Notes under the pieces: model-generated
Databases searched by the model: none
Seen by the model: the letters and a program-made list of their open reading frames with translations, nothing else
Told to the model about the DNA's origin: nothing
Assembly (NCBI RefSeq): GCF_000224145.3
Contig: NC_020176.2
Location: 496,693-560,692, forward strand
Direction of reading: 5' to 3'
DNA: 64,000 bases
DNA from: Ciona intestinalis
Taxonomy: Eukaryota > Chordata > Ascidiacea > Phlebobranchia > Cionidae
Program-made: the position numbers and the translations under genes
Shown: piece by piece, positions 37,251-51,200 of the stretch
Layout: the number at the start of each line of letters is the position of its first letter
Numbering within the stretch: the first letter of the stretch is position 1

Positions 37251-37769
37251 ACATGGGACTATACAAAGAAGACGGAAAAATTTTTCCGCTAGAGGCGGTA
37301 ATTATTTAAATTAAAAAATACGAAAAAACGAACAAAACAACACTACAAAGTGTTAATAAGTGTAAAACAAATTAATTAAATAATAAAAATACCTTTCCAA
37401 ATACATAAAACACTAGTAAGAACATATTTCCCACATTAGGTCGGTTATATACGCTCTTTCGTTATGTTTACTGTTGTCGAGTCTGTGGTGTAGCGGTTTG
37501 CGTGCCGTCGTAAACTCTCTTTGTTTCATTTTTACCGGGTTCGAGTCCCGCACAGTGGAATACTTTTTTTATCTTTTTTTTTCAAGTTTTTTTGTTTGAC
37601 GAGTTTGGGGTTAGGAGTTGGGGGTTAGGGGGTTAGGGGTTAGGGGTTAGGGGTTTATATCTTATGTGTATAAACCGTGAAACTAACTGCTCCCCATAAA
37701 ATAGAGAAACGAATTTGTCATCGCCTCCTAGCGGAAAATTTTTTCCGTCTTCTCTGTATAGCTCCATGT
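37251..37769. mobile_element. 519-bp inverted-repeat element carrying a tRNA-like module and TTAGGGG repeats
   Basis: The ends are about 45-bp inverted repeats, near 90% alike (start ACATGGGACTATACAAAGAA, complement of the end ACATGGAGCTATACAGAGAA), both running on to GACGGAAAAA and TTCCGCTAG. Flanks 37242-37250 and 37770-37778 are both GAAGTTAAT, a 9-bp target duplication as in Mutator-like elements. Inside are a tRNA-like segment at 37482-37570 and five or six GGGGTTA-type repeats at 37608-37652. No transposase frame. Confidence 0.9.
37482..37570 (+). other. tRNA-like Pol III promoter module inside the 519-bp element
   Basis: A box TGGTGTAGCGG (37486-37496), B box GGTTCGAGTCC (37538-37548, exact fit to the consensus), a T-arm that can pair CGGG with CCCG around TTCGAGT, outer bases CTGTG and CACAG able to pair, and a T7 run at 37564-37570 that could end Pol III transcription. 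The anticodon region is too long and irregular for a working tRNA. Confidence 0.6.
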
Positions 37770-37955
37770 GAAGTTAATTACATTAAAGAAGCATTTAAGT
37801 TTAAACGAGTATTAAATGAAAACTTAAAATATTAATCAATCTTTTGAAACTGTGTTTTGGTGGATTCTGCCTAAAATCTATCCCTAGTTATACTATCTAT
37901 TATTTTTATTTACTTCCTCTTTTTAGTACCTTAAACTTGTCTTCTACTATATTAG

Positions 37956-39661
37956 GTCGAGAGCAATTTGCGATTACTGTTTGCAAGATGTCACACACAA
38001 CCGACAAGGGGAATTTGAGGAAATGTTGTTTTGCAAAGATTGTGATGCGAAGGCCCACCCATCATGCATGAAGTAATGTGACGTGTTTTGTTTCATTCAG
38101 TTAAATATCACAAGACCTCTGTAAATGTAGCGTCAGAACTGTTTTGTGTTAAGAAAACTAAAATCAGCGCCATATTTGGGAATTTACTAGAACATTTCTT
38201 TATGCAGTGCAAAAACATACAATATGTTCTTTACAGAAAGTTATTCTTTTTCACAAAAACATGCAGGCCAGACCTGTAATCTTCGATTAAAAGTTTAAAG
38301 AGCATGCGTTCTAACCACTGTACCACTATGTCCCGGCGTTGCTTATTGCAAAAAATATGCAGCATTAATTTAAAGAATATTTAATACAGGGGTGTTCATA
38401 AATTTACTTGGAAATTCCGTTGACCAGTTTATGAATAAGATGTTCAGATCATTTCTTTGGAAATCCTATTAAATTTAATGGTCTGTTGACAAATAGACGG
38501 TTTTATATCATAATAGGGTATGTAAATGTAACCATATCATAAGAAATTTCGTTGACCGCACTGTCAGACTAAGTTTATAAATTAGATGTTCAGAATTTCA
38601 TATCAAGCCTCTTGAACGATCGCTTGATTAGTATGGTGCGTGCAGGGTATTAAAGCCTACCCTGAAAATTTTACAAAAGTTTTACATTTTACAACAACAT
38701 TTCCTTCATTTTTTAAATGTAAAGGACTTTATTCTTAAAAATATACAACCTGTTCTAACAGTTAACCCATTAGTTGTCGTAACCCAAGAAATTTTTTTAT
38801 AAAATCAAGCTGTTTACAGTTTGTTATAACATCTCCAGGTATTCAAGTACTCTTGCAGCCCAGGCATTATCTTATCCTTGGCAGTGCGTTGAATGTAAAA
38901 CGTGTTCAAGTTGTTTTACAGCCCGTGATGGGGCGAGTATTTTATTCTGTGATGGTTGTGACAAAGCTTATCATATGCTATGCCATGAACCGGAGGTGAT
39001 AACGAAACCTGAGGGCAAATGGTTGTGTTCTTCATGCCTGAATGACCCCGGCATTTCTCTGGAAGATTTTTCAGGTAGATCTATAAATATTTCGCCAAAA
39101 CAAGCAATTTTCTAAAGTTTATATATTTATATTTTTATTATTTTAAATGTATATAGATATGTTTCTAAAATAACAAAAACTTTTAAATATTTTTTTTTAA
39201 TAAATAAATTAAATTCACCCCAACATAAAATATGTATATATTTTATATATATATATGTAATTATTGTTATATTTTTAGAAGAAGAAAATGGTTTGGAATC
39301 TGATGTAGCAAGTTTTAGCAGTGAATTACAAACCAGTGGAGCCAATTCAACCCGACTAAGCACAGTCAGCCCCCCTGTTAATTCAAACCACTCACAAATA
39401 AATAATATTCCGGACTCCACTAACTGGACTGCTGCTCAAGTTGCCGAATATTTCACCAATGCTGGCTTTACCAAGCAAGCAAGTGTCTTTGCTGAAGAAG
39501 AAATTGATGGAAAGTCGCTTCTACTTCTACAAAGAACAGATGTTGTGAGTGGAATGACATTCAAGCTCGGCCCAGCTGTCAAAATATACGAACACATCGT
39601 TAAACTACAGCGAGCATCTTCTCGTAAAAGGTCGTACCACCAACAGAATGGGATGTCTTAA
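37956..39661 (+). CDS. Tandem PHD finger plus SAM domain protein (5' end not found)
   Basis: Exons 37956-38072, 38839-39074, 39279-39661 (TAA), in phase; about 245 residues of the C-terminal end. First PHD: ICDYC, LFCKDCDAKAHPSC, WQCVEC. Second PHD: CKTCSSC, ILFCDGCDKAYHMLC, KWLCSSC. This paired arrangement is that of the MYST acetyltransferases and DPF/PHF10 proteins, which read acetyl- or unmodified histone H3 tails. After a Ser/Asn-rich linker comes a SAM domain (WTAAQVAEYFTNAGFTKQA, EIDGKSLLLLQRTDV, GPAVKIYEHIVKLQ) of the SAMD1/SAMD13 kind, ending in a short basic tail. It is probably a chromatin protein. The first exon shown begins inside the first PHD, so upstream exons exist; none could be found safely between 36.3 and 37.9 kb. 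Confidence 0.85.
38300..38340 (-). repeat. tRNA-like SINE head relic in the PHD-SAM intron
   Basis: Minus strand reads CATAGTGGTACAGTGGTTAG, an A-box-like SINE head as at 52551. No B box remains. Confidence 0.5.
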
Positions 39662-42273
39662 CCTACATTCTGCTATTATTGTTGTTGTTGTTATTTTATC
39701 TTGTTACAGACTTTTCTCATCTGTTCCCTTTCTATTAAACCTTTTACTGTAATATTTCAGGAAATGTTGCAGATCAACATGAAATGTTATGCGATGATTA
39801 TTCTTACAACCCCACACACATATATATACTTTATACTAACATGAGCAATGGGGCAGCATATAAAGTTTTCTGACTGGTATTTGTCTCAGCCTTTGATATC
39901 AATTTTAAAGACTTCCGTTGTCTAACAAACGTATCTCCTGACATTCTGTGCTGTAAAGCCTTTATATAAGAACTACAAATTACTGTTTTAATTTTATCTA
40001 TACTGTTTCCTATTTACAGGCAACCGTTTTGTCCAACATTTTATCTTCAGAAAAAATATGTTGCAGCGTGGTTGTATAGTGATATATTACTAATATCTCA
40101 CTTTGTTTAATCAAATTTAAATTATATATGTTGGCCTGGTAGTTCATTTTTTTAATTGAACGCCTAACATAGAAAGCCATGCACGTAATATATTTATAAA
40201 TATTCAACTTCTAATCATGTTTTCTAACTTTCTCTTCCTAATAGTGAATGAATAATATAATACGGATCAGCAGAATTTTAAATTTACTTAAAATTTTGCC
40301 TATGCCTTAAATTTGGTATTACTAAAGTCTCTAACATGTTTCTAGGTCCTTTGATGAGTAGGGTATATAAACATTCAACAGTTAATATCAGTTGCATTTA
40401 CCATGTTCTGCTTTTGTTGAATTTTTCTGTGCTACGGATGGTGTATTTATAAGAAAATGTCGATAATGCTTCCATTATATTTGTAATGTAGCAGTTACAT
40501 GTATTCTGTTACTTCTACTACAAGGTATAATGTTTATAATCTTTCAAAAGCTCATCTGGTAAGAAAGGCATAGTGTATTTCCGTTGTTTCGTCACAAACA
40601 CACTACATTTTTCATTCCAGATTAGCCATTGAGTGATTAGTTACATTGTGTGTTGTATATGTTATTTTAAACAGAGTTTATATTCTTATGTCCAACTTTT
40701 GATATTCTAAAATTTCCACAGTTTAGCCAGGTGTTTCACCTTTTTAATCTTATTTTAATAAAATTTTATTTAAAAGAAGGTTAATGCTTATTCAATTAAT
40801 ATGTTATAATGTGTTAATGATATAAAGCTAGATATGGGTATACCAACTAAGTCTATTTAAAAATTGTGATTATTTTATTTTAGAGTAAAAATATACTGGA
40901 CTGATAAAAACTATGCAATGCTTCTAAATAAAGGTTTCAACTTTGTTTATAAATTGTTAAAGTATATAAGTTTAGGATATATTGATGTTTATCTTGGCTT
41001 TGGGTTTTCAGAATTCCTGTTGTTTTGTTTCTGTTTGTATGTTCTGAATTTGTAAGATTTGTCATTGTATGTGTTTCCCAAAAAATAAGTTGTAGACTTC
41101 TTTTGTCAAGACAATTTTACAAAACCTATTAAAAAGTTGTGTACTTGACTGGTTTGGACGATCTTTTAAAACTTTGTCATGAATTTACATTTACTTACAT
41201 TGTCACCAATTATCGCAGTGATTCATAATTTGAATTTTTATCATTTATTTTGTCATTTGTGTTACTATACCATTACAGGTTAAGCAATGTGAAATTATAG
41301 CCTAAAATAGTTGATTTACATATAATAGTCTGTTGTTGAGCAAACAGGTTTGGAAATCTTGTTATAAATATTTAAAATAATAACTGTGTTGGCAACTGTA
41401 AATAAATTATCTCCTTTGAGTTAAATTACATTTGAATTCATTTGATTTGAATTTATTCACACAGTATGATTCCACACATATAACTAATTAGAAAGTTAAG
41501 TTATATTCAAAGAAGACACAGTGAGTTTGTTGGATTGTCAGTTTAACTGCACAAAAGTAAACAAATATGCATAATTATTACTTTGTTTAGAAAAAGGTAA
41601 AACATGGTTTTCAAAAACGTTTAACACAGAACTTTGAGACAAATTTGTTCTTTTAAGGTAAAGCATAGTTGTGTTAATGTTAAAGCATAATTATAACAGT
41701 AAATTATATTACAGTTAAGTAGATCTCTATTTACACTTTGCGTTCCACGATTGCATCAAAAATTAAAATACAAAATTACTGCTTAATAAACACAGTTTCA
41801 ATAAAAAGAGGTAAATTAATTTACATTCTGGATGGAACTAAAAAAAGGTAAATAATTTTTAATTGTTTCAGGTAGGATTGTAATTTTAATAAAAAAATAC
41901 CCTTAGTAGCAACTGTATATCAATGTAGGACCGAACATTTAATCAGAAATTTGCCATACTAGGTGGAAAAAACTGCTGGAAATTAGTAAGTATAAAACTA
42001 AAAAAAATATTTTAATTTCAGAAACAAAGATCAAAACTTTGTTTTTATAAAGAGAAATGCACTGAAGTTGCCAAACATACAAGATCACAAGGAGAGAATA
42101 AGATACCCTTACTACACTAGAGAAGCCAGAAAAAATGTGACAATTAAAAACTTGATCCCCAGTGTAGAGAAAACATTAATCTAATTTTACCTAAGTCTCA
42201 AAGTAAGGTATAAGAAAATGTTAAGTAAAATTATAAAATATATAATAATAAGTAGAAAATAAGAATTTTCATT
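39662..42273. other. Convergent spacer and 3' UTRs (PHD-SAM gene and CCDC60)
   Basis: AT-rich, with no coding signal on either strand. AATAAA at 40927-40932 on the + strand could end a long PHD-SAM 3' UTR. The genes on both sides point toward this spacer. Confidence 0.55.
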
Positions 42274-45200
42274 TCAACCAAGCTTTTTCTTGCTCTCGCA
42301 CCCCTTTATCGCCTCCTTGTGGCCAAGTTTTGAGCTCCTCCATTCGTCGAAGTTTTCCGACTTCATCCCGACGATATGCTCCCTTACAAATTCGATCCCG
42401 GAACTTATCTCTGGAGAACAAAGCTCCCAAGATCGGAGGACACGAAGAGAGGAGAGGAATGAATGCTCGGTAACTTGCCGCATTCCTTCCTCCATCTGCA
42501 TCCCTAGCATGAAGAGCTTTTCAAGAACCTCCTCGCATCCCTGGTCTCTGTGGACTTCATCAGGTATGTTCTCACTAAGCATTGTATACCTGTGTGTGAG
42601 GTTTGCACTTTTAGTGTAAGCAATGAATGGATTTAACGTATTTTTTTTTCTATATAAATGCTTTAATATTATTAACAAGCATTGTATTTAATATAAGCAT
42701 TGAATGGATGTTATTTTATACGGCAGAATAAAATGTAAGTATGTTATGAACAAGCATTGTTTTTTGTTTGCTGTATCTTTAATAGCACTTGATGGATTTT
42801 TTATCTGAGTTAACCTAAAGTTGTAGGAGCGCTGACCTTGGAAACCCACCCTGGTTATCTTGCACACAAATCAAAACAATTTAATGCTGAAAAAACTCGG
42901 ATTAACTTATTGTACACCCTATCATTTGTTATGAGGGGGTATTCAGTATTCTCATAAAGTTCCTAGCATACTGTGTGTATACTTATGTAACTACATATTC
43001 ATAATTTCACCCACCAGTCACATGACACCAAACATGATCTTTTCTTCTTAATAAGTTGCTCCTGTAGGAACTTCTGTTGAGCTGCTGATCTCATTCCTTT
43101 TAAATCACGATGTATGCTCTTGGTTCGTGTAAGCATGTCAAACTTAGTTTCCATCCTTTGTTTTCTACGTCTGGTGGGAAATATTATCTTAGTATATTTG
43201 TCCGGCACCATGGCACAGTTGGTTAGAGCAAATGCCTCTAACCTAGAAGTATTGGGTTCAAGGCTCGCCAAGGCTTCTATTATGGGCATATGTGTCTTTG
43301 GGTAAAACACTTAGCGGCAATTGCTCCAACCAAGTGGTCACTAATGGGTTGTCCAAATTATCAGCCATAAATAAAAAAATAAAAATATCCCAAAAATAAT
43401 TACCCACAAAGTAACATACATGGTAACTCGTAAGCCGGCACGAGGTGTATGAAAAAACAAATTTTTTTCTTGTACAACTGTTTTCTTGTGATTCTTAAGA
43501 GCATTGTTTGTTGTTTAAAAGATGAAAACAAAATATGGGATAATATATTTTAATGATATCCATATAATCCCCTTCCATGGCACAATAATAGGCACATGTT
43601 ATATAAATAAATAAAAAAACGTATCATAACCAAAATATTTATCTTAATTACTTTTCCAGCTCTGATAATTGGTTGTGTAGTTGCAATGCTTTGCTATCAT
43701 TAACTTCGTCAAAACGGTCCCGTATTTGGCCCAAACTTTTCTCTTTTTCGTCGCTTGAAAACTTGAATAGAAATTGTGATGACAGTTTAGCTGGGGAACT
43801 CATGGGTCGTTTTATTTTTACTCGAGCAGCACCAGTAGCCGTCCCTGGTCTGCTGGGGGGGTTGTCTTGTCCTCCTTGCATGACAGATGTTCTGTAAATT
43901 AAGTTGGATTATTTTATTTACACTTACTTATTTTATTGTATATTGGGGAGGGCCAGGATGAAGCATGCCAGGGGACTTGGAATTTGGAGCATAGTTTCCC
44001 CATTATCTCATAACATGTGTTCTATTCTATATGGATGAAGTCCTACAGCAAGGCAAACTTTGGAACCGGGGAATTAGGCAAGAGTTGGCTCATTAGCCCC
44101 ACATAAACATAACATACCTTCTTCTAGTAGCAACTGCAGTATGTGGTCTTATTTTCACATTGGTTGGAGATTTATGGATTGTAGGTGGGGAGCTGTAGTC
44201 TGTAACTTCAGTAGCTTGTGGTACAACTATCTTGGATATATTAACCTCCTTGTTTCCTATCTTAAAGTAACTGTTCCTTGACCCTGTGTGGTAGAATTGA
44301 AGGTGAGTGTACTATATGGAACTCCGGGTTATATCATGTACGTTATTGTTTTATTGGTTATAGCATGTTTTTATGTTATGTTTTTTACTATGCAGATATA
44401 CATGGTGTATTCATACACCTCATGCTCAGTGACGAGTTATAACATGGGTGTCTTCTTATACACAAGACATACATTGTGTATTTATACACCTCATGCTCAC
44501 TGTTGAGTTGTAACATGGGTATCCTCTTATACACCAGACATACATGGTGTATTCAAATCAAAGTATTAATATTTACTTTGTGATATTAAGTAAACACAAA
44601 CTGTTAGATGACAAGTGGCACTTAAAAACATTCATTCAATAATAAAAATTCCACTCAGAAGTTATTTGAATTCCTACTTACCATGGTAGCAACAGTATAC
44701 AAACAAATATATACTACGGGACTGTGTTGTTTCTAAACTTACAAAGAATTTTCACTACCAAAGCTTTGTAACAACTATCAAAGCTATTAATACACTAAGC
44801 TTTTTAAATAAACCTTTGTTGACAAGCATTATCAAAATAAACAAAGTTTGTTTCGAAATAAGTTGGCCGAAATAAACGGTTTAAAATAAAAAGGTTTAAA
44901 ATAAAAAATAATAGACAAATTTGGCCAAAATAAACAAAGTATCTTTCCCACATATTCCCTTTTAATCCGATTCCAACCATATACAACTTACATTCATACA
45001 CGGACAAAGGAAGGGTTCCGTTCTGATCCGCGATAATCTTGGCCGTCCTCTCTCTTCGATCCATCTCTCTCCTCACGCTTTCACCAACCGTGGAGAGAAG
45101 TTTCTGAAGATGTTCGTGATAATCTCGCTCATGAAGATCCGACTCCTTCCTCCCATCCATAATAGATCCTCCAGCATCAGTTGCAGTCTCATCATCACCT

Positions 45201-48200
45201 GGGGTGAGATAAATATTAAATAAAGTTTTAACAATTCTAAATAATCTGCTGTGTTTTTGTCGGCCAAACCTTAAAAGAGTGGTTTCAAATTTACTTTAAA
45301 TTGATTATATATAATATGTACTGATATACACATACTTACAATTGGAACTGGTCATCCATACTAATTGGGTTAAGATAAATATAATAAATATTAAATATTG
45401 TCTGCGATCTTGAAAAGTTACATAATTTGTAAGTCATGACCGAGTTTATGAAACAGAAAAACTTTATTATAATGGCTGTCGTTACCCGGCCACGCTTAAA
45501 TAAGTTACATACGTTTAATCAGTTACATACGTGGCAACTTGTAAGCGGGAATAAGGTGCATGAAACAACACTCTTGTAATAAAGACGTATAACATAAATA
45601 CATAATTTTTGTTTGTTTTTTCGAAAACTTTGCAAAAATCATATTACGAAGTGTAGGGAATCAACAAATAAGTTACATTCATTCCGAGATCATACTATAA
45701 AAACAATGAATAGAAGAAAATCAACATGCATAGTGTAGTATTCTAATACGCTTGGTATCGATCACAGTCGATGAATACAAATTCAAATGGTTTATTATTA
45801 ACACACTTATTCGGTTACAGTATTTTTAGAATTATCTATTGTCATAATTCCACACACGAGGCGATCAGTGTTGCACATTAACAATTTACAATCACTTGAT
45901 GGCGTTAGCATTAAACCAAAACACTACAGATAGATTCTCACCGAATTCACTTCCACCCATAGTCCAACCGGCCACCGTGGTTGCTACAGATGATTGACCA
46001 GCACTTGATGGACGAGTGGGCGATCCATATTCTCCTTCAAAGTCTTCAACAGAGTCGTTGTTGACCAATGTACCGAGTATTGATCGCGCAGATGGGGGTC
46101 TGGTGGAATATGATTATAAATGAATGTAACTTGCTTTATCCTCACATGACTGGAAAAGGTCAGTCGTTATAACGCACGTGTTCTGTTTCATAAACCTCGT
46201 GCCCGCTTACAAGTTAGTAATAAATATGTAACTTTGTGGGTGGTTATTTTTTAACATATATTGTATGGCTGTGACCAAATATTAGGTGTAAGTTAATATT
46301 AAGGCGCCGTGGTACATCAAAGGACCCAAGGTTCAGTTCATTCTCGTGGCCCAAGGTGCTAATGTACCATGCCAGATGTTGAGGGTCACTTTCAACTTAG
46401 TCGGTTTATTACTTTGGTAAATGTTTTCCCTTTACTTTTTGTACAATATGTTATTATGACTAACATAGACAAGAATATATCATGACATCACAATGAGGAT
46501 TATTATGTCATAATCACCTTGGTAACCTGTCACCGTGGTAACCACTCAAATCACTCGCATGACTCGCGTTACGTCTCATACTTAGGTTGAGTTGTTTTTT
46601 ACGAGTTTTCATTCTGAAATATTAAAACAATGTCAACTATACAATAATATTTTTGCGAGTAAATTTTTTGATAAAATTTATAAAATTAGGTGTTTTTGTT
46701 AAATATTGGGAAATTATATAGGTTTTAGATTATGAGATTAATAGAAAGCTTTGTTTAAATAGAGGTGTATAACACTTTTATGAAGGAGCTAACAAAACAA
46801 CAACAAGAACAATTATTGTTTGTCGAGTATGAAGCTAACACAAGCAAACGTAACGCTTATTTGAATAAAAAAAAAAAAGATTTTTATAAAAAGGTTCTTT
46901 ACTTATTTTCTTGAAATATTTGGCACAAAAGGAAAATGAACATCTTGCTTTAATAATTCAGTGTCCACAGTAATAATTTACAATCACTTAATGATGTTGG
47001 AATTGAAACAAAACGCTACAAAATGAAATATCACCTTGCAAGTATTCTATGGCTTGGAGCTCTGGTAAATTTAGTCCATTTATTGTTGTTTCTTTTTTCC
47101 TGGGTGATGATACGAGAGTCTCGAGTTTTACCCCCGCTGTTAACTTTGTTCCAACACTCAATGATTGGAATCATCACTTTGCTGTTGGAGGTGGAATAAT
47201 GTAAATTATCATGAGAACAAGAATTATTTATACAATTATTTATATTTTACAACTTGTGCAAATCAATCGTTTTTTTTTTCAGTATGTTGTGAAAATGTTT
47301 AATGAATATAACTTATTTATCTTCGTGTGGTTACGAGTTACCATGTATGTTACTTTGTGGGTGATTATTTTTTGGGGATTTTTTCATTTTTTATGTATGG
47401 CTGATAATTTGGACAACCCATTAGTGACCACTGGGTTGGAGCAAATGCCGTTAAGTGTCTTGTCTAGGACACATACGCCCACAATGGTAGCAGCGTCGAG
47501 CCTTGAACCACCTCTGGGTTACAGCCGGACTGGCGCCGGACAACTTACATATATATACATATACTCCCATAGATACATATATAGATACATTAGTTTATAT
47601 ACTTACTATTGAAACTGGTCATCCACATTATCCTCTACCTCACATGCAAGCAATATCCAATGCACAACACATAGTTGTTTCCAAACACTAGATTAAACAA
47701 TATGTAAGTGTGTGAAAAATATGTTACATAGTTGTTTTGCTTCCAAACACTGAGTTGAACAGTTTATGTGTTGGAATTTTGCAAACATTTTTTTTGTTCT
47801 TTTAGGAACCAAAATGAAATTTTTAATATTAAAAAGTCCAACTATATTTTCTCATGTTTTTTTAAACTGTTTGAATTTTAGAAGTTTGACGACAGATTTA
47901 ATTAAAATAAGTTTCACTTTAAACCTTAAGCAAACATTTCAACACTTCATCCTCTTGGTTAAATATAATTTGGAACAAAAGTTATTTAGTTTAAAGTTTA
48001 TTTAAACCAGTGTTTCTCAAACTTTGTGACTTCAAGGTTGGAAAAACCCACTTAATGAAAAAACACAAAACTAAGTTTTTAGTAATTATTTATGTGTTCA
48101 CTGTGTTTATTTATCAAGGGGGAACAAAATACTTTGGATAATTTGTTAGGTGCTGTTAGAATAATAACAGTCTGTGTTTTAATCAGAATGACAGAAAAAC

Positions 48201-51200
48201 CTACAAAACACCCATGTTCTTTGACAAGATACTTAATGGCAATTTTCCCTAGCCTAGTGGTCACTGATCCGTTGTTAAATTTATAGATACTCAAAAAAGG
48301 AAAAAATAAAAAATTACCCCCAAAGTTATGTACTTGGTAACTTTAAAGCGGACATGAAGTGTATGAAACAAAACACTCATGTTATTTTCACCAGTTTTTC
48401 TGGTCACTTCATGGGTTGTCAAAATTGTTGACCAAACACAATAAAACAATCACTCATAAAAATGTGACAACTCGTTAGCGGGCCAAAGGTCTATGCAACA
48501 GTATACCCGTGTTATAACCTCTTAATTTGCCACTCCAGGAAAACAACAAGCACCATTGATTACACACACCTTTCCGTAACATGGTCTCCTTTATCGTGGA
48601 TGGGGAAACCAATATTACTTGAAAATGGGGTGAAAGGTCGCACTCGCTCTGATATCGGAATGTGAACTTCTGCTTTCTTTGCCACCATAGAGGTAGAAGG
48701 GGTTGTAGGCATGGGAGTGGCATGCTGCTGGTCAATGGGCATCGCCATTAAGCTGAACAAAACAACAGGTATGTTTGTGTGGTGTTATATTACATGTTTC
48801 GTTCATTTGTTTGAATATATTGTTATGATAGGCGGGAAAATGGGTTTGTTTGGCCATTATTGGAATTTTAGTTCACAATTAACATTTATCCGATAAACTT
48901 AAAGTATTGTAACATTTTGTTCAGATTGCTTTTTATATTTTCAAGTTTTTTTGGCTAAAATAGAATTGTTCTAATAAGTCTTAATTTTAAAATTTTCTTA
49001 TTAAAAAAACATGCGTTGAGTAGCATCAGTAGTGTTATTATTTAAAGAACCATTTCGTCTGCAGCCTTAGATTTTTACATTAAAAACCCATCATGCCTAC
49101 AGTTACTGAGTTACACACTGCATTTATTTAAATCACCTTCCAACTCTCTTTAAAGACATCTTCTTTGGCACAGGACTAACTGGAGGATCTCTGCTGAACT
49201 CTTGTTTCAATAATTCTTCAACTGCTGTTGTGTCATCCGCAGGTTTGGGAGGTTGCATACCTGGAACATAACTTGTTTACCTTATCGAATATGATAAAAA
49301 AAACCAGCATCATGGGACAGCGGTTAGCACGCCTGCATGTAGACCAGGAACAGAAGCTTCCAGACATTGTAGGCAAATATGTCTTTGGACAAGACGCTTA
49401 ACAGAATACCCCAATGATCAAATATTATAAAAGCGTTCATAAAAGTTAAAATTAAAGAACCAATGATCTATATCAAAGTATCATGAATAAATTATAAAGA
49501 ACACAGCAGAACAACGGTGGCTTCATATTTAATAGATTCATAATTAAATATTTTTCTAATGGATGAACAAATGAAGTAAATAGCTTTACTACAAAATAAA
49601 GTTTTTACCTTTAGTTGTTTTCATCTGGTTTTGTTTTTGCACCAGAAATGCCGTTTCCCGTCGGTTCTGTTCTTCCTCGAGCATTGGGAAGAGTGCGTGT
49701 CCCATTTTTACCTTTGTCATTGTTTGCTTAACTGACAACAGATCTTTCACTAAGTTTTGTAAGTCCCTGGAATTATTGAGATGTCTTGTAATAATCTAGA
49801 TAGTTTTAACTGTATTGTGCACGTTTGTGATTTTGTATCACAAAACCAAAATACTAAAGCATTATGTAATTTTCATTTTGTTTTAAATATCAGTTTCTAA
49901 ACTACTGGTTTAGTGGGTGAGGTCCTACAGTGTGGCTCGTCTTGGAACCTGAGGTTTACACAGGAGTTTTCCCAATACCCGAACACCCAAGGTGCTACTG
50001 TTTAAACCTCACCAGATGCTGAAGCCTATCGCTTCCCAGAAGGTAAACCGTTTTATTTCAATCACACAAATACAAAATTTGTGATGTTATATCAAAAACA
50101 AAGCATAAAAAATCTACGTTGAATTGTCCATAATAGAACTACTGGTTTGATAAACCACCCATATATGAACCATATCAATATATAAACATAGATATATTCT
50201 TACTTTTGTTCCCTATGCTTCATGACAAAGGAGGCAGTCGACATCTGTCGAGATTGTTTCTTTGATTTCTGTGTAAGTATTCCCCGCCTTCCATGCTGTA
50301 AACGAGATTTCATTTTAAATTTCATAAAATTAACATCTAATTTGTGTTTGTATGCAGAATATGATGAAAGTTAATATGGGCATGGGGGCCAAACAAAAAC
50401 CAGTGTTTCCTAAAACAACAATCTACAAAGCATATCAGCTATCTGTTTCATGTGAGTACGCAGCTTATTATTATTATGCAACAATATTTTGTGATACAAC
50501 CAAAAGATTGACAAGTTGACATAACATGAGCCGAGTGCTCTAATCAACCTAAGGTATTTATTTATTCTCGCATTACAATGTAATGTCCAAAGTTATAACA
50601 CATGTATTCTGTTTTACACCTTAATCCTGCTTAAAAGTTACCACGTATGTAACTTTGTGGGTGTTATTTTGTTTGTGTGGTTAAAAATACGGGCAACCCA
50701 TTAGTGACTACTAGAATGAAGCAATGACTTTTAACTGTTTGCTTGAGAATGCATACACAATAACGCACTAACCACTCATCAGTGGAGCTAAATATTCAAA
50801 TTAAGATATTCACATTATTTTATAGTTTTCTAAAAAAAGTAGAAAACTAATAATCATCACAAACCTCTTTCTCATTATTGTCACTTTTTTCTTCTTGTTT
50901 TCCTCCATTATCCGATAGCTGTCCTAGTGACGTTTGTACGAGAAGTTTTGAATCTAGATACAAGGGTTGGCCGACTTCTTGGTATGGTTTCCATGGGTAG
51001 GACTTATACCCTTGGCTTGTGTATTGGTGGAACCTGCATTGTGTAAAAGTAGCCAGAAGTTAGGTTTCATTAAAGTAGTAGCACCCCGGGTGTTGGGGTA
51101 ACAGCCCAATCATGGACTAAATCCTAGGACCCATGGTGTGCTACGCTGTGGGACCTCACCTACATAGAGTAGAATTAGTGAGATAGAAAATAGTTACAAT

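Noticed and set aside
37482..37570. Working tRNA gene
   Set aside because: A and B boxes and a T-arm are present, but the anticodon region is too long and the acceptor stem pairs only in part; it also lies inside a transposon.
37608..37652. Telomere or internal telomeric fusion site
   Set aside because: Only five or six irregular GGGGTTA units, enclosed within a defined transposon.
47035..47155. Alternative frame of this CCDC60 exon (VGTKLTAGVKLETLV...) that looks more protein-like
   Set aside because: Using it would put a TGA at the start of the next exon; the chosen frame keeps phase at both junctions and gives the CWN motif shared with human CCDC60.
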